Part shown: piece by piece, positions 18,073 through 27,058 of the stretch
How positions within the stretch are numbered: position 1 is the stretch's first letter
Layout: each line of letters begins with the position of its first letter
Source: JAKIVR01 sp035933635
Lineage (GTDB): Archaea > Thermoplasmatota > Thermoplasmata > Lutacidiplasmatales > UBA184
Assembly: GCA_035933635.1 (NCBI GenBank)
Contig: DASYYY010000009.1
Coordinates: 162,038-226,037, forward strand
Reading direction: 5' to 3'
DNA length: 64,000 bases
Program-made: the position numbers and the translations under genes
Notes under the pieces: generated by a model
Databases searched by the model: none
Seen by the model: the letters and a program-made list of their open reading frames with translations, nothing else
Told to the model about the DNA's origin: nothing

Positions 18073-19316
18073 TGGGCTCCCACCTTCGGTACGATCCCCT
18101 CGACCAGTTTCCAGAACTCCGAGTCGGAGATCCCTTGATGTTCGAAGATCTCCCGGTACTCCCCCAGGAACTGCTGGAGCGAGCCCTTGCCGCGTCCCTC
18201 ACCGGAGAGCTTGACGCGCTGCAGCAGCTCGGCGAGCGCGGGGTCGGGGAGCTGCACCCCCCGTTCCTTGAGCTTCTCGACGAGGGCGGCCTTGCCGGTG
18301 TGCTTGCCCAGGATCATCTGGCGCCGCCGGCCCACCACTTCGGGCTGGAGCGGCTCGTAGGTCAGGGTGTTGGCGAGGATGCCGTGCGTGTGGATGCCCG
18401 CCTCGTGGGAGAACGAGTTGTACCCCACGAGCGCCTTGTTCGCGGCGAGCGGGATGCCGCTGATCTCCTCGACCTTCCGCGAAAGCGCGTAGATCCGGTC
18501 CAGTTGGAGACCGGTCCGGACCTCGTACAGGGACTCCAGCGCCAGTGCGACCTCCTCGAGCGAGGCATTGCCGCTGCGTTCGCCCAGGCCGTTGACACAG
18601 ACGTGGGGTACGTTCACCCCCGCCTCCACCGCGGCGATGGTGTTGGCGGTGGCGAGCCCGAAATCGTTGTGGCAATGCACCGACCAGTCGGACGGGCGCA
18701 CCCGGCGCTGGAACTCGGCCAGGAACCAGCGGAACGTCAGCGGCGTCATGATCCCGACCGTGTCGGAGATGACGAGGCGGTCGGCGCCGGCCGACTTCGC
18801 CGCACCGTACAGGCGCTCGACGAAATCGAGGGGCGCGCGCACCGTGTCCTCCGTGACGAACGCCACGTGCAGACCGGCGTCCTTGGCCCGGCGGATGCAG
18901 GCGACCGACGCGTCGACGACCTGGTCCTGGCTCATCTTGAGCTTGTAGCGCAGGTGTACGTTGCTGGCGGCGACGAAGATGGCGATGAGCTTCGCCCCGC
19001 TCTTGATCACCGCGTCGACGTCGGCCGGGACCGTGCGGGCGGAGGCGAGGACCTTCGCCTTGAGTCCGGCATGGGCCAGCCGATGGACCGCGGTCGCCTC
19101 CTGATCGGAGACCACCGGGATCCCCGCGTCGATGACCTCGACCCCGATCTCGGACAGGTCCTCGGCGATGGAGAGCTTCTCTTCGGGAGAGAAGTGCACC
19201 CCGGGCATCTGCTCGCCGTCGCGGAGCGTCTCGTCCCAGAAGGTGATGTGCTCGGGGATGTGGCGCTGGGCCAACGTCTCGGCGTGGTAGGACTCGACGA
19301 GACGCTCGGAGCTCAT
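18069..19316 (-). CDS. 2-isopropylmalate synthase / homocitrate synthase-like enzyme
   Basis: Claisen-condensing enzyme of the LeuA/NifV/AksA family that joins acetyl-CoA to a 2-oxoacid. The N-terminal DETLRDGEQMPGVHF is the metal-binding signature (DETLRDGEQ replaces the usual DTTLR); SVHCHNDFGLATAN and NGLGERSGNASLEE are the other signatures, and HEAGIHTHGILAN and LGKHTGKAALVEKL follow. At 415 aa it lacks the C-terminal leucine-binding regulatory domain of bacterial LeuA (about 510 aa), which favours a homocitrate-synthase or unregulated isopropylmalate-synthase type. First gene of the operon; an upstream box at 19343-19349 fits a leaderless message. Confidence 0.88.
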   Translation of the reverse strand: MSSERLVESYHAETLAQRHIPEHITFWDETLRDGEQMPGVHFSPEEKLSIAEDLSEIGVEVIDAGIPVVSDQEATAVHRLAHAGLKAKVLASARTVPADVDAVIKSGAKLIAIFVAASNVHLRYKLKMSQDQVVDASVACIRRAKDAGLHVAFVTEDTVRAPLDFVERLYGAAKSAGADRLVISDTVGIMTPLTFRWFLAEFQRRVRPSDWSVHCHNDFGLATANTIAAVEAGVNVPHVCVNGLGERSGNASLEEVALALESLYEVRTGLQLDRIYALSRKVEEISGIPLAANKALVGYNSFSHEAGIHTHGILANTLTYEPLQPEVVGRRRQMILGKHTGKAALVEKLKERGVQLPDPALAELLQRVKLSGEGRGKGSLQQFLGEYREIFEHQGISDSEFWKLVEGIVPKVGAQ

Positions 19317-19342
19317 CGGCCGACGGAGAGCGGCGGATGCGA

Positions 19343-19349
19343 CATAACC
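19343..19349 (-). promoter_or_regulatory. Probable TATA box of the leu/thiolase operon
   Basis: GGTTATG on the minus strand, centred 30 bp before the ATG at 19316. This spacing is that of the leaderless promoters seen elsewhere in the window. Confidence 0.5.
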
Positions 19350-19371
19350 TTGTCCGCGCTCGACGGCGGTG

Positions 19372-19385
19372 ACACGTTATCGTGT
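19372..19385. promoter_or_regulatory. Inverted repeat between the divergent leu and kor operons
   Basis: ACACG-TTAT-CGTGT, a perfect 5-bp inverted repeat with a 4-bp AT spacer, about 55 bp before the leu-operon start. It sits between two divergent promoters and could be an operator for a dimeric regulator of central carbon and amino-acid metabolism. Confidence 0.4.
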
Positions 19386-19457
19386 GAATTTTTCAGCTCC
19401 GGAACCGGCGCCGGTCGAGGAGAATCGGGGCTCTGCGGAGCCTCCGCGGCCGTCAGG

Positions 19458-19465
19458 TTAAATAC
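19458..19465 (+). promoter_or_regulatory. TATA box for the 2-oxoacid:ferredoxin oxidoreductase operon
   Basis: TTAAATAC on the plus strand. A transcript starting about 25 bp downstream (near 19487) would exclude the upstream GTG at 19484 and leave a leader of about 35 nt before ATG 19523. Confidence 0.65.
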
Positions 19466-19522
19466 GACGACTGGATGAAATGAGTGCGCTCGGTGGGCGG
19501 AGCCCTGCCGAGCCCACAGAGC

Positions 19523-21331
19523 ATGACGACACCGGCCGCGCAGGCACCCGCCCTCGTCCGCGAAGAGGGGCCGGTGGCCCAGCGAGCGGCCAAGGAACTC
19601 TCCGACGTTTCGGTCCTCATCGGCGGTCAGGGCGGCGACGGTACGCTGACCGTCTCCGATCTCCTGGGCCGATACTTCCGCAAGCGGGGGCTGTACGTCT
19701 ACACCTCCCGCAATGTCCTGTCGCGGATCCGGGGCGGGCACGCGGACTCCTCGGTGCGGGGATGTCGCGACCACGTCGCCGCGATCAAGTCCAAGGTCGA
19801 CCTGCTCGTCGCCTTCGACCAGGAATCGCAGGAGCTCGGCCGCGCCGAGCTCGAAGACGACGGCCTGATCCTGTACGACTCGTCGGTGTTCCATTCCGAC
19901 CTGCCCAACGCGATCGGCTTCCCGTTCGCGACGATGGCCGGCTCCCAGCTCGGCCAACCGATCTACAAGAACGTCACCGCCTACGGCGTGATCTCCCAGA
20001 TGATGGGGTTCGACCCGGTGCAGACCCGGGCGGTCATCGAGGAGCGGTTCAAGCGCCGCGGCGGCGAGCTGTTGGAAAAGAATCTCAAGGCGATCGAGAT
20101 CGGGCGCCAGGCCGCCGCGCAGAATCCCGATGCGCTCCACCGCTGGAGCTTGGTCGACGGCGATGCCAAATCGCACTTGCTGCTCACGGGCAACCTTGCC
20201 GCCGCGCTCGGATTCGTCGTCGGCGGCGGACGGTTCTTCGCCGGGTACCCGATCACTCCGGCGACGGAGATCATGGAGTATCTCCAGCGCTACCTCCCTG
20301 CCTACCACGGCGTCGTGCGCCAGGCCGAGGACGAGCTCGCCGCGATCAACATGGTGATCGGGGCGGCCTACGCCGGCGCCCGGGTGATGACCTCGACGAG
20401 CGGCCCGGGGCTGTCGCTGATGACCGAGGGGATCGGCCACGCCGGCGCTGCCGAGGTGCCGATCGTCGTCGCGGACTGCCAGCGCGTCGGGCCCTCCACC
20501 GGCGAGCCCACTCGGCACGAACAGTCCGACCTGCTGCACCTCGCCCACCTCGGTCACGGGGACTTCCCGAGGTTCATCCTCGCCCCGGGTACCGTCCAGG
20601 ACTGTTTCTATCTCACCGTCGACGCCCTCAACCTCGCCGAGAAGTGGAGACTGCCGGTCATCCTGCTGCTCGACCAGGCGCTCTGCCAGAACTCGGTCAC
20701 CACCGAGCCGTTCGACCTCAAGCAGGTCCATCTCGACCGCGGCCGGAGGCTCTCCCCGGACGAGGTCGCCCGGTTGGAGGCGTACAAGTACTATCAGTTC
20801 ACCCCGGACGGCATCTCCCCGTACGCTCCGCCGGGTACTGCGGGGGTGACGAGCCAGGTGACCGGCAACGAGCACGACGAGTACGGTCACGTCTCGGTCA
20901 ATCCGGTGAATCGGACGAAGATGATGCACAAGCGCATGGGCAAGATGACCCACGCGCGCGACGACCTCCCGCTTCCGCGGCTCTACGGCGACCCGGCCGC
21001 GCGGGTCGGGTTCATCGCCTACGGCAGCACGACCGGCCCGGTCCGCGAGGCCCAGGAACTGCTCCAGACCGCCGGGGTCTCGACCCGGTTCTTCCAGTCG
21101 CGCACCCTCTTCCCGGTCCAGACCCACACCCTCGAGCCGTTCCTCAACGGGGTGGACGTCGCCTTCGTCGTGGAGCACAACTACACCGGTCAGTACTCCC
21201 AGCTCATCCGGGAGGCGCTGCCCGAGTTCGCCGGGAAGGTCCGCCCGGTCCTCAAGTTCGACGGCCTGCCGTTCCGCGCGCCGGAGCTCGTCCGGCTCGT
21301 CGAGGAGGGACTCGATGGTTCAGTCCGCTAA
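19523..21331 (+). CDS. korA: 2-oxoacid:ferredoxin oxidoreductase, fused gamma-alpha subunit
   Basis: Converts a 2-oxoacid plus CoA to acyl-CoA and CO2 with ferredoxin as acceptor. The 602-aa protein has the gamma domain first (GGQGGDGTLTVSDLLG, about residues 32-47) and the alpha domain after residue 200 with the YPITP motif (from about Tyr242) that contacts the thiamine cofactor. This two-subunit arrangement is typical of archaeal 2-oxoglutarate or broad-range 2-oxoacid enzymes. ATG 19523 was preferred to the GTG at 19484 because of the promoter position. The beta-subunit gene starts inside its last 17 bases. The substrate is probably 2-oxoglutarate, but pyruvate cannot be excluded. Confidence 0.92.
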   Translation: MTTPAAQAPALVREEGPVAQRAAKELSDVSVLIGGQGGDGTLTVSDLLGRYFRKRGLYVYTSRNVLSRIRGGHADSSVRGCRDHVAAIKSKVDLLVAFDQESQELGRAELEDDGLILYDSSVFHSDLPNAIGFPFATMAGSQLGQPIYKNVTAYGVISQMMGFDPVQTRAVIEERFKRRGGELLEKNLKAIEIGRQAAAQNPDALHRWSLVDGDAKSHLLLTGNLAAALGFVVGGGRFFAGYPITPATEIMEYLQRYLPAYHGVVRQAEDELAAINMVIGAAYAGARVMTSTSGPGLSLMTEGIGHAGAAEVPIVVADCQRVGPSTGEPTRHEQSDLLHLAHLGHGDFPRFILAPGTVQDCFYLTVDALNLAEKWRLPVILLLDQALCQNSVTTEPFDLKQVHLDRGRRLSPDEVARLEAYKYYQFTPDGISPYAPPGTAGVTSQVTGNEHDEYGHVSVNPVNRTKMMHKRMGKMTHARDDLPLPRLYGDPAARVGFIAYGSTTGPVREAQELLQTAGVSTRFFQSRTLFPVQTHTLEPFLNGVDVAFVVEHNYTGQYSQLIREALPEFAGKVRPVLKFDGLPFRAPELVRLVEEGLDGSVR

Positions 21332-22187
21332 GCCGATCCCGTCGACCTGGTGCCCGGGGTGCGGGGACTTCGGCGTCCTCTCGGCGGTGAAGAAGTCGCT
21401 CGTCGAGCTCAAGATCCCCACCCACGAGGCCGTCCTCGTCGGGGGCATCGGCTGCTCGGGGGGGATCCACAACTTCCTGGAGATCAACGGCATCCACGCG
21501 CTCCACGGCCGGCTCCTCGCCCAGGCCGTCGGCGTCAAGCTCGCCAACCCCCACCTGACCGTCATCGCGGCCGGGGGCGACGGCGACGGCTACGCCATCG
21601 GCATGGGCCACTTCATGCACGCGTTCAAGAAGAACGCCTCGTTCCTCTACGTCCTGATGATGAACGAGACCTACGGGCTGACCAAGGGCCAGGCGGCCCC
21701 GACCGCCCGGGTCGGCTACGAGGGGAACATCGAGCGTCCCTTCGACGGGATCCTGACCGCGCTCTCCCAGCAGGTCCCGGTCTTCGTCGCGCGCACGTTC
21801 TCCGGAGACCCGAAGACGATGGGCAAGATCCTCGTCGAGGCGCTCCAGTTCAACCGCGACGGCCGCGGGTTCGCGTTCGTCGAGGACCTGTCACCGTGCG
21901 TCACCTACCACGACACCTACAAGGAGTGGCGCGAGAAGGTGCTCGACGTGAGCACGCTACCGGGCTACGACCCCACCGACCGCAAGGCGATGTTCCGCCT
22001 CTACCTCGAGACCCAGGAGCAGGGGCGCATCCCGGTCGGCGTCTTCTACCGCCCGCCGCCGCCGACCAAGGACCCGGAATCGCTCGAGCTCAAGCTGCTC
22101 CCGGACCGCATCGGGCCGGCGAACGCCGACATCGAGCTGGCGGGCAATCTCCCGCAGTACGAGAAGCTGCTCGCCTCCATCGGGTAG
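21315..22187 (+). CDS. korB: 2-oxoacid:ferredoxin oxidoreductase, beta subunit
   Basis: Thiamine-diphosphate-binding subunit, 290 aa, partner of the fused gamma-alpha subunit. The first two Fe-S cysteines are Cys13 and Cys16 in STWCPGCGDFG, with another in GGIGCSGG. The cofactor-binding motif is GGDGDGYAIG with the downstream Asn in MMNETYGLTKGQ. The 17-bp overlap with korA implies coupled translation and equal amounts. The C-terminal 70 residues contain a PPPPT linker. Confidence 0.94.
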   Translation: MVQSAKPIPSTWCPGCGDFGVLSAVKKSLVELKIPTHEAVLVGGIGCSGGIHNFLEINGIHALHGRLLAQAVGVKLANPHLTVIAAGGDGDGYAIGMGHFMHAFKKNASFLYVLMMNETYGLTKGQAAPTARVGYEGNIERPFDGILTALSQQVPVFVARTFSGDPKTMGKILVEALQFNRDGRGFAFVEDLSPCVTYHDTYKEWREKVLDVSTLPGYDPTDRKAMFRLYLETQEQGRIPVGVFYRPPPPTKDPESLELKLLPDRIGPANADIELAGNLPQYEKLLASIG

Positions 22188-22244
22188 TCCGACCCCGCGG
22201 GGAAGGGCTCATCCCACCGGGCCGACTGTTCGCCCGCGAAATTC

Positions 22245-23606
22245 GTGACGTGGATCGGGATCGACGACACCGACAGCCCCCGAGGGGGCTGTACGACCTT
22301 TGCGATGACCGAGGTCATCCGCGTCGCCCGGGAGGCCGGATATGATCTCATCGGCCATCCCGAACTGGTCCGGCTGAACCCGAACATCCCCTACAAGACC
22401 CGGGGCAACGCCGCCCTGGCGGCCCGGTTCGGGCATGGGGTCGGGCGCCCGTTCCCGGTCGGGTGGTTGGCCGGGGAGAGCGTGAACGCCTACGTCACGG
22501 GCCGCAACCTCTCCCGCTCGGAGGCGACCGACCTCACCGAGCGGGCGTGGCGGAGCACGTTGGCCCAGGCCCGGAGCGAGGACCCCGGGACCGACCCGGC
22601 GCTCGTCAGCGCTCCCCGACGGCTCCCCGCCGGGCTCTATTGGGAGGCGGTCCGGCGCGTCGTGCCCGTCGAGCGGGTCGAGCGGTTGTTGTCCGCGCAC
22701 GGCGCGGAACTCCGCACGTCGGGATCGCGTCAGGGACTCGTGGGCGCCGCGGCCGCGACCGCCTGGAGCGGGGCGCACCCGACGTGGGAGCTCCTGAGCT
22801 ACCGCCACGCCGGACGGATCGGTGCGCCCCGCCTCGTCGAACCGGCTTCGGTCCGTCGCGCCGAGCGGGAGTATCCGGAACTGTTCCTCTGCACCGACCG
22901 GGCCACCCGGCGGGTGCTGATCGCGCCGCACACCGACTGCCCGATCCTGTTCGGGCTCCGTGCGACGAGCCCCGCGCGGCTGCCGTTCGCGGCCCGGCAG
23001 GTCCGAGGGGAGATGCCCGAGCGTTGGGTCATCTATCGAACGAACCAGGGCTCCGGCGATCACCTCCGCCGCATCTCACCCGATCGCCTCGGTCCGTACG
23101 AGTCGGCGGTCTTCGTCGGGCGGGTCCTCGAGCCGGCCCGCGTCGGCCGGGGGGGCCACGCACACGTTGCCCTCCGGACCGACACGGGCTCGACCGTCCA
23201 GTGCGTCGCCTTCGAGCCCACCAAGACGCTGCCGAAGCTGCTCGCCCGACTGGTGCCGGGCGATCGGCTCCGCGTCTGGGGCGGCCGGGGCGCCGACCCG
23301 ACGTTCCGCCTCGAGGGGGTCGAGGTGCTGTCCACCGTCCCACGAACGGCGCTCGGTCGTACCCCCCGGTGTCCGCGCTGTGGCGGACGGACCTCGAGCC
23401 TGGGTTCCGCGCGCGGGTACCGCTGCCCCCGCGGCCACGCGCGGCTCCCACCCGAATCGCGGCGGGTCGTTCCACTGACCACGCCGCCACCTCGACGGGG
23501 GCGCTACCACCCTACGCCCTCGGCCCGGCGGCACCTGCACCCCCGAGGTCCAGAAGGCACGCGCGGCGGTGAGTCGCCCGTGCGTTGGTGGCGCAATCGC
23601 CCATGA
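22245..23606 (+). CDS. tiaS: tRNA(Ile2) agmatinylcytidine synthase TiaS
   Basis: Archaeal enzyme that joins agmatine to C34 of the AUA-reading tRNA-Ile, needed to decode AUA. The N-terminus has the diagnostic IGIDDTDSPRGGCTT catalytic/ATP motif; a nucleic-acid-binding OB fold (about residues 275-365) and a C-terminal zinc ribbon (CPRCGG ... CPRG) follow, in the usual order. The GTG at 22245 is chosen because the conserved motif begins four residues later. It ends with an Arg/Pro-rich tail of about 50 residues. It lies 57 bp after korB and may share its message. Confidence 0.93.
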   Translation: MTWIGIDDTDSPRGGCTTFAMTEVIRVAREAGYDLIGHPELVRLNPNIPYKTRGNAALAARFGHGVGRPFPVGWLAGESVNAYVTGRNLSRSEATDLTERAWRSTLAQARSEDPGTDPALVSAPRRLPAGLYWEAVRRVVPVERVERLLSAHGAELRTSGSRQGLVGAAAATAWSGAHPTWELLSYRHAGRIGAPRLVEPASVRRAEREYPELFLCTDRATRRVLIAPHTDCPILFGLRATSPARLPFAARQVRGEMPERWVIYRTNQGSGDHLRRISPDRLGPYESAVFVGRVLEPARVGRGGHAHVALRTDTGSTVQCVAFEPTKTLPKLLARLVPGDRLRVWGGRGADPTFRLEGVEVLSTVPRTALGRTPRCPRCGGRTSSLGSARGYRCPRGHARLPPESRRVVPLTTPPPRRGRYHPTPSARRHLHPRGPEGTRGGESPVRWWRNRP

Positions 23607-23610
23607 ATCC

Positions 23611-23617
23611 ATAAATA
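23611..23617 (+). promoter_or_regulatory. TATA box for htpX
   Basis: ATAAATA on the plus strand, about 41 bp before the GTG start of htpX, giving a leader of roughly 15 nt. Confidence 0.6.
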
Positions 23618-23654
23618 GGGACTCACCGGTTTCCGTCGAGAATCGGAGGGGTTC

Positions 23655-24599
23655 GTGGCGCTCTCACCTGTCACCAAGACCGGGTTGCTGTTCGCGGCGA
23701 TCTTCGGGCTTTTCGTCGTCGTCGGCGGCCTGCTGGGGGAATTCCTCTTCGGCAGCTGGCTCGGCGGACTGATCGTCGCCTTCGGGCTCGCGCTGGTGTT
23801 CAACCTCGTCTCCTACTTCTTCTGCGACAAGTTCGTGCTCTGGTCGACGGGGGCGAAGATCGTCACCGCCGCCGAGGTCCCGCGGCTCGCCAAGATCGTC
23901 GATGAGCTGGCTCCGCAGTTCGGACTCGTCCGGCCGCGCCTGGCGTTGGTCCCGACCCAGGCGCCGAACGCGTTCGCCACCGGCCGCGACGAGCGGCACG
24001 CGGTGGTCGCCGCCACGGAGGGGATCCTCCACCTGCTCAACGACCGGGAGCTCCGGGGCGTTCTCGCCCACGAGCTCGCGCACATCAAGGACCGCGACAT
24101 CCTCGTGATGACCTTCGCCGCGACGCTCGCGGGCGCGATCGCCTACATCGGCCAGATGTTCCTTTTCAACGAGATGTTCGGGGGCAACGGCCGCGGCGGC
24201 AACGGCAACAATGCCATCCTTGCCCTCGTCGCCGCCGTCACCGCCCCCATCGCGGCCATGCTCCTTCAGCTCGCGATCTCGCGCTCCCGCGAGCTCCACG
24301 CCGACGAGGTGGGCGCACGGACCATCGGCGACCCCGAATCGCTCGCCCGTGCCTTGGAGAAGCTCGAGGACGGCACCGACGCCCACCCCCAGCCGATCGG
24401 CACCGCGGGCACGGCCAGCCTCTGCATCGTCAACCCGCTCCGGGGGCGCGGGCTGCTCCGGCTGTTCTCGACCCACCCACCGCTCGAGGAGCGCATCGCG
24501 CGACTCCGCGCCATGCACCCGGACTACCACTACTCGATCCCGAAGGGTTCAACCCTCGGTTCGACCTACCGGCCGGCAGGACTGCGGTCCTCGAGGTAG
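23655..24599 (+). CDS. htpX: HtpX-type M48 membrane metalloprotease
   Basis: Integral-membrane zinc protease that degrades misfolded membrane proteins. The 314-aa protein has two N-terminal membrane helices (about residues 10-30 and 36-56), the zinc motif HELAH (residues 139-143), two further helices (about 152-170 and 183-205) and the third zinc ligand in SRSRELHADE. The C-terminal FSTHPPLEERIARL is typical of the family. GTG start after an ATAAATA box. The next gene follows after 9 bp and is probably co-transcribed. Confidence 0.93.
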   Translation: MALSPVTKTGLLFAAIFGLFVVVGGLLGEFLFGSWLGGLIVAFGLALVFNLVSYFFCDKFVLWSTGAKIVTAAEVPRLAKIVDELAPQFGLVRPRLALVPTQAPNAFATGRDERHAVVAATEGILHLLNDRELRGVLAHELAHIKDRDILVMTFAATLAGAIAYIGQMFLFNEMFGGNGRGGNGNNAILALVAAVTAPIAAMLLQLAISRSRELHADEVGARTIGDPESLARALEKLEDGTDAHPQPIGTAGTASLCIVNPLRGRGLLRLFSTHPPLEERIARLRAMHPDYHYSIPKGSTLGSTYRPAGLRSSR

Positions 24600-24608
24600 A
24601 GCGGATCG

Positions 24609-25667
24609 ATGGGCGAGCTCGGGTGCCCCGCGTGTGGCGAGGCCACCCCGAGCGATCGGGTCGCCTGTCCGAAGTGCGGCCTACCGACGGCGCTGTTCGA
24701 GCCGGTCCGGCTCGCGGCGGGGTCGGGCCACGGCGGGGACCCCCACCTCCTGCATGAGATCCTGGCGCTGGTCGGGGCCGACCGACCCTCGAGCCCCGAC
24801 GGTTCCGGACCGGGCGACCTCGCTCACCCCCCCCGATTCCCCTCCGCGGGATCCCCCACCGCCGGGAATGCCGGGGGTACGCCCCCCGGCGAGATCCCCG
24901 CGATCCCGGCCCTGGGCGCGGGCGAGCCCAGGGCGGTGCTCCGCCGGCAGATCGACGAGCTGCTGACGGTCGGCCGTCGTCTCGGACTGGACCTCGCGCC
25001 GTTCGACCATCGGGTCCGCGACGCCGTCCAGGTCGACAGCACCGACGCCTACGAGAATGTCCGCCGTGAGCTGTTCGTCCACGTCGCCGCGACGCTCGCC
25101 GAGCAGATCGAGATCGACCTCGGCCGCCGCAACGAGCTGGCGTCGGTGATCCCCGACGGACTGCCCGACGGTGAGCTCGAGTCCGCCCGGGGCGCGCTCC
25201 TCCAGGGAGACCTCTCGGGAGCGCAGCGCACGGTGCGAGCTATCGACGAGCGCCTCTCGGCATTGGAGGAGGAGTGGGAGACCGTCCAGGTACTCTCCGT
25301 CGAGGCCGAGCTCCTGCTCGAGACGCTGAGAGAGCTGGGCGGCGATCCGACACCGCTCCTCGCCGCCGTCGAGTCCGGCCGGGCGAGCGCTCGGTCGGGG
25401 GACCGGGAGACCGCCGAGCGGGTGCTGACGCACGCGGTGCTGGCGGTCTGGCACGTCGCCGCACCGCTCCTGCTGCGCCGCATCACCCAGCTCCAGTCGA
25501 GCCTCGCCGACGCGGCACGCGCCGGCCAGGAGGTGGCCGCTCCACGGCACGCTCTCGTCCAGATGGGTCGCGAGCTGCGGCTGCGCAACTTCGGAGGGGC
25601 GATCACCGAGTTCCGGCGGGCCCGAGATGCCGTGGCCGCGCACGCCACGCCCCCCACCGGCAGCTGA
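24609..25667 (+). CDS. Zinc-ribbon protein with helical repeat region, unknown function
   Basis: Not recognised as a named family. The 352-aa protein begins with a four-Cys zinc ribbon (CPACGE ... CPKCGL, residues 6-24), followed by a Pro/Gly-rich linker of about 80 residues and about 230 residues of amphipathic helices with a coiled-coil look (for example VRRELFVHVAATLAEQ, ERLSALEEEWETVQVL). Zinc ribbon plus long helical region is a common layout for cytoplasmic assembly or scaffold proteins in Thermoplasmata. The 9-bp gap after htpX suggests a linked role. Confidence 0.7.
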   Translation: MGELGCPACGEATPSDRVACPKCGLPTALFEPVRLAAGSGHGGDPHLLHEILALVGADRPSSPDGSGPGDLAHPPRFPSAGSPTAGNAGGTPPGEIPAIPALGAGEPRAVLRRQIDELLTVGRRLGLDLAPFDHRVRDAVQVDSTDAYENVRRELFVHVAATLAEQIEIDLGRRNELASVIPDGLPDGELESARGALLQGDLSGAQRTVRAIDERLSALEEEWETVQVLSVEAELLLETLRELGGDPTPLLAAVESGRASARSGDRETAERVLTHAVLAVWHVAAPLLLRRITQLQSSLADAARAGQEVAAPRHALVQMGRELRLRNFGGAITEFRRARDAVAAHATPPTGS

Positions 25668-25727
25668 GCCGCGAGGGCGTGCCCCCGGGTCGACCGCGCT
25701 TCGGTTAGGCGACGCCGTGCGCATGGA

Positions 25728-25734
25728 GTTATCT
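25728..25734 (+). promoter_or_regulatory. TATA box for hisS
   Basis: GTTATCT centred 26 bp before the hisS ATG, fitting a leaderless transcript. The same box occurs between the Sm and methyltransferase genes near 30757, and closely related boxes precede threonine dehydratase and other genes. Confidence 0.55.
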
Positions 25735-25756
25735 CGCGAAGTCGTTCCAACCGGCG

Positions 25757-27058
25757 ATGCCGTTCACTAGCCTGAGGGGATTCCGGGACTACCCCCCGCC
25801 CGAGGGCGGCGCCCGATCTGAGATTTTGCGCCGGATGCGCTCGGTCGCCCGGCGCTGCGGGTTCCAGGAGCTGGAGACGCCCTCCGTCGAGAGCCTCGAG
25901 CTGTACAAGGTCAAGAGCGGCGAGGAGATCGGCAAGGAGGTCTGGGGATTCGTCGACAAGGGCGGCCGCGAGGTGGCGCTCACCCCAGAGACGACGCCCT
26001 CGCTGGCGCGCATTTTCGTCGATCGCGCCAAGAGCGAGCCGCTCCCGGTGAAGTGGTTCACGATCAGCAAGCTCTGGCGCTACGAGGAACCCCAGGCCGG
26101 TCGGACCCGCGAGTTCACCCAGTTCAACCTCGACATCCTGGGGGTCGAAGGGATCGAGGCCGACGCGGAGATCCTCGCCACCTCGGCGTTGATCCTGGAC
26201 GAGGCAGGAGCCCAGGGACTCTATGCGTTCCGGCTCAACGACCGCGAACTCGCCGACGCGCTCGGGGCCCACTTCGGCGCGACGGATCGGCCGCGATACT
26301 TCCGCGCCCTCGACCGGTACCGCAAGGAGGAGCGATCGGTCACCGCCGCGGAGCTCGCCGCCTCCGGCGTGGCCGACGACGCCCGGGAGAAGCTGCTCGC
26401 CCTGTTGGAGGAGACCCGGGCGGGAGTGCCCGTGGCGGAGGCCGCGGACCTGCTCGACCGGATGGACGGCTGGGCGCTCCCCGACCCCGGCCCCCGCGCC
26501 CTCGCCCGGCTCCGCAAGCTCCTCGATACGCTCGACGCCGTGGGCGTCGCCGATCGGGTCTTCCTGGACCTGACCGTGGTGCGGGGGCTGGCCTACTACA
26601 CGAGCACGGTCTTCGAGGCGTTCGACCGCGCCGGCGAGCAGCGGGCGCTCTTCGGTGGCGGGCGCTACGACCAGCTCGTCGAACTGTTCGGAGGTCCCCC
26701 TACGCCGGCCTGCGGACTCGCCATCGGCGACCAGACCCTCGAGATCCTGCTGCGGGCCCACGAGCGCTGGCCCCGCGGGGAGCCCGGGCTCGACACCTAC
26801 GTCGTCGCCGTGACTCCGGCCGAGGTCCCGATGGCGCTGCGCTGGGTGCGTCGCCTGCGGGCGGCGGGCCTCTCGGCCGACTGCGATTTGATGGCCCGCT
26901 CGCTGTCGCGCCAGCTCAAGGAGGCGGCGCGCCGGGGGTCGCGACGGGCGATCCTTCTGGGACCGAGGGAGCTCGCTCGGGGTGTGGTGGTCGAGCGTGA
27001 CCTGACGACGGGTGCCCAGCGTGAGTGCCCGCCGGAGGAGCTGCTACCTGGGGCGTGA
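25757..27058 (+). CDS. hisS: Histidyl-tRNA synthetase
   Basis: Class II synthetase of 433 aa. Motif 1 lies near FQELETPSVES. Motif 2 is SKLWRYEEPQAGRTREFTQ, with the ATP-binding Arg. The two histidine-specific motifs are VRGLAYYTSTVFE and GGGRYD, and the C-terminal anticodon-binding domain starts near DTYVVAVTP. Its last 143 bases overlap, tail to tail, with the 3' end of the TPD-nuclease gene on the other strand. A GTTATCT box 26 bp upstream supports ATG 25757 as the start. Confidence 0.95.
   Translation: MPFTSLRGFRDYPPPEGGARSEILRRMRSVARRCGFQELETPSVESLELYKVKSGEEIGKEVWGFVDKGGREVALTPETTPSLARIFVDRAKSEPLPVKWFTISKLWRYEEPQAGRTREFTQFNLDILGVEGIEADAEILATSALILDEAGAQGLYAFRLNDRELADALGAHFGATDRPRYFRALDRYRKEERSVTAAELAASGVADDAREKLLALLEETRAGVPVAEAADLLDRMDGWALPDPGPRALARLRKLLDTLDAVGVADRVFLDLTVVRGLAYYTSTVFEAFDRAGEQRALFGGGRYDQLVELFGGPPTPACGLAIGDQTLEILLRAHERWPRGEPGLDTYVVAVTPAEVPMALRWVRRLRAAGLSADCDLMARSLSRQLKEAARRGSRRAILLGPRELARGVVVERDLTTGAQRECPPEELLPGA

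Noticed and set aside
19313..21178. A 621-codon minus-strand frame opposite korA
   Set aside because: korA has clear family motifs on the other strand, and the antisense product is low-complexity.
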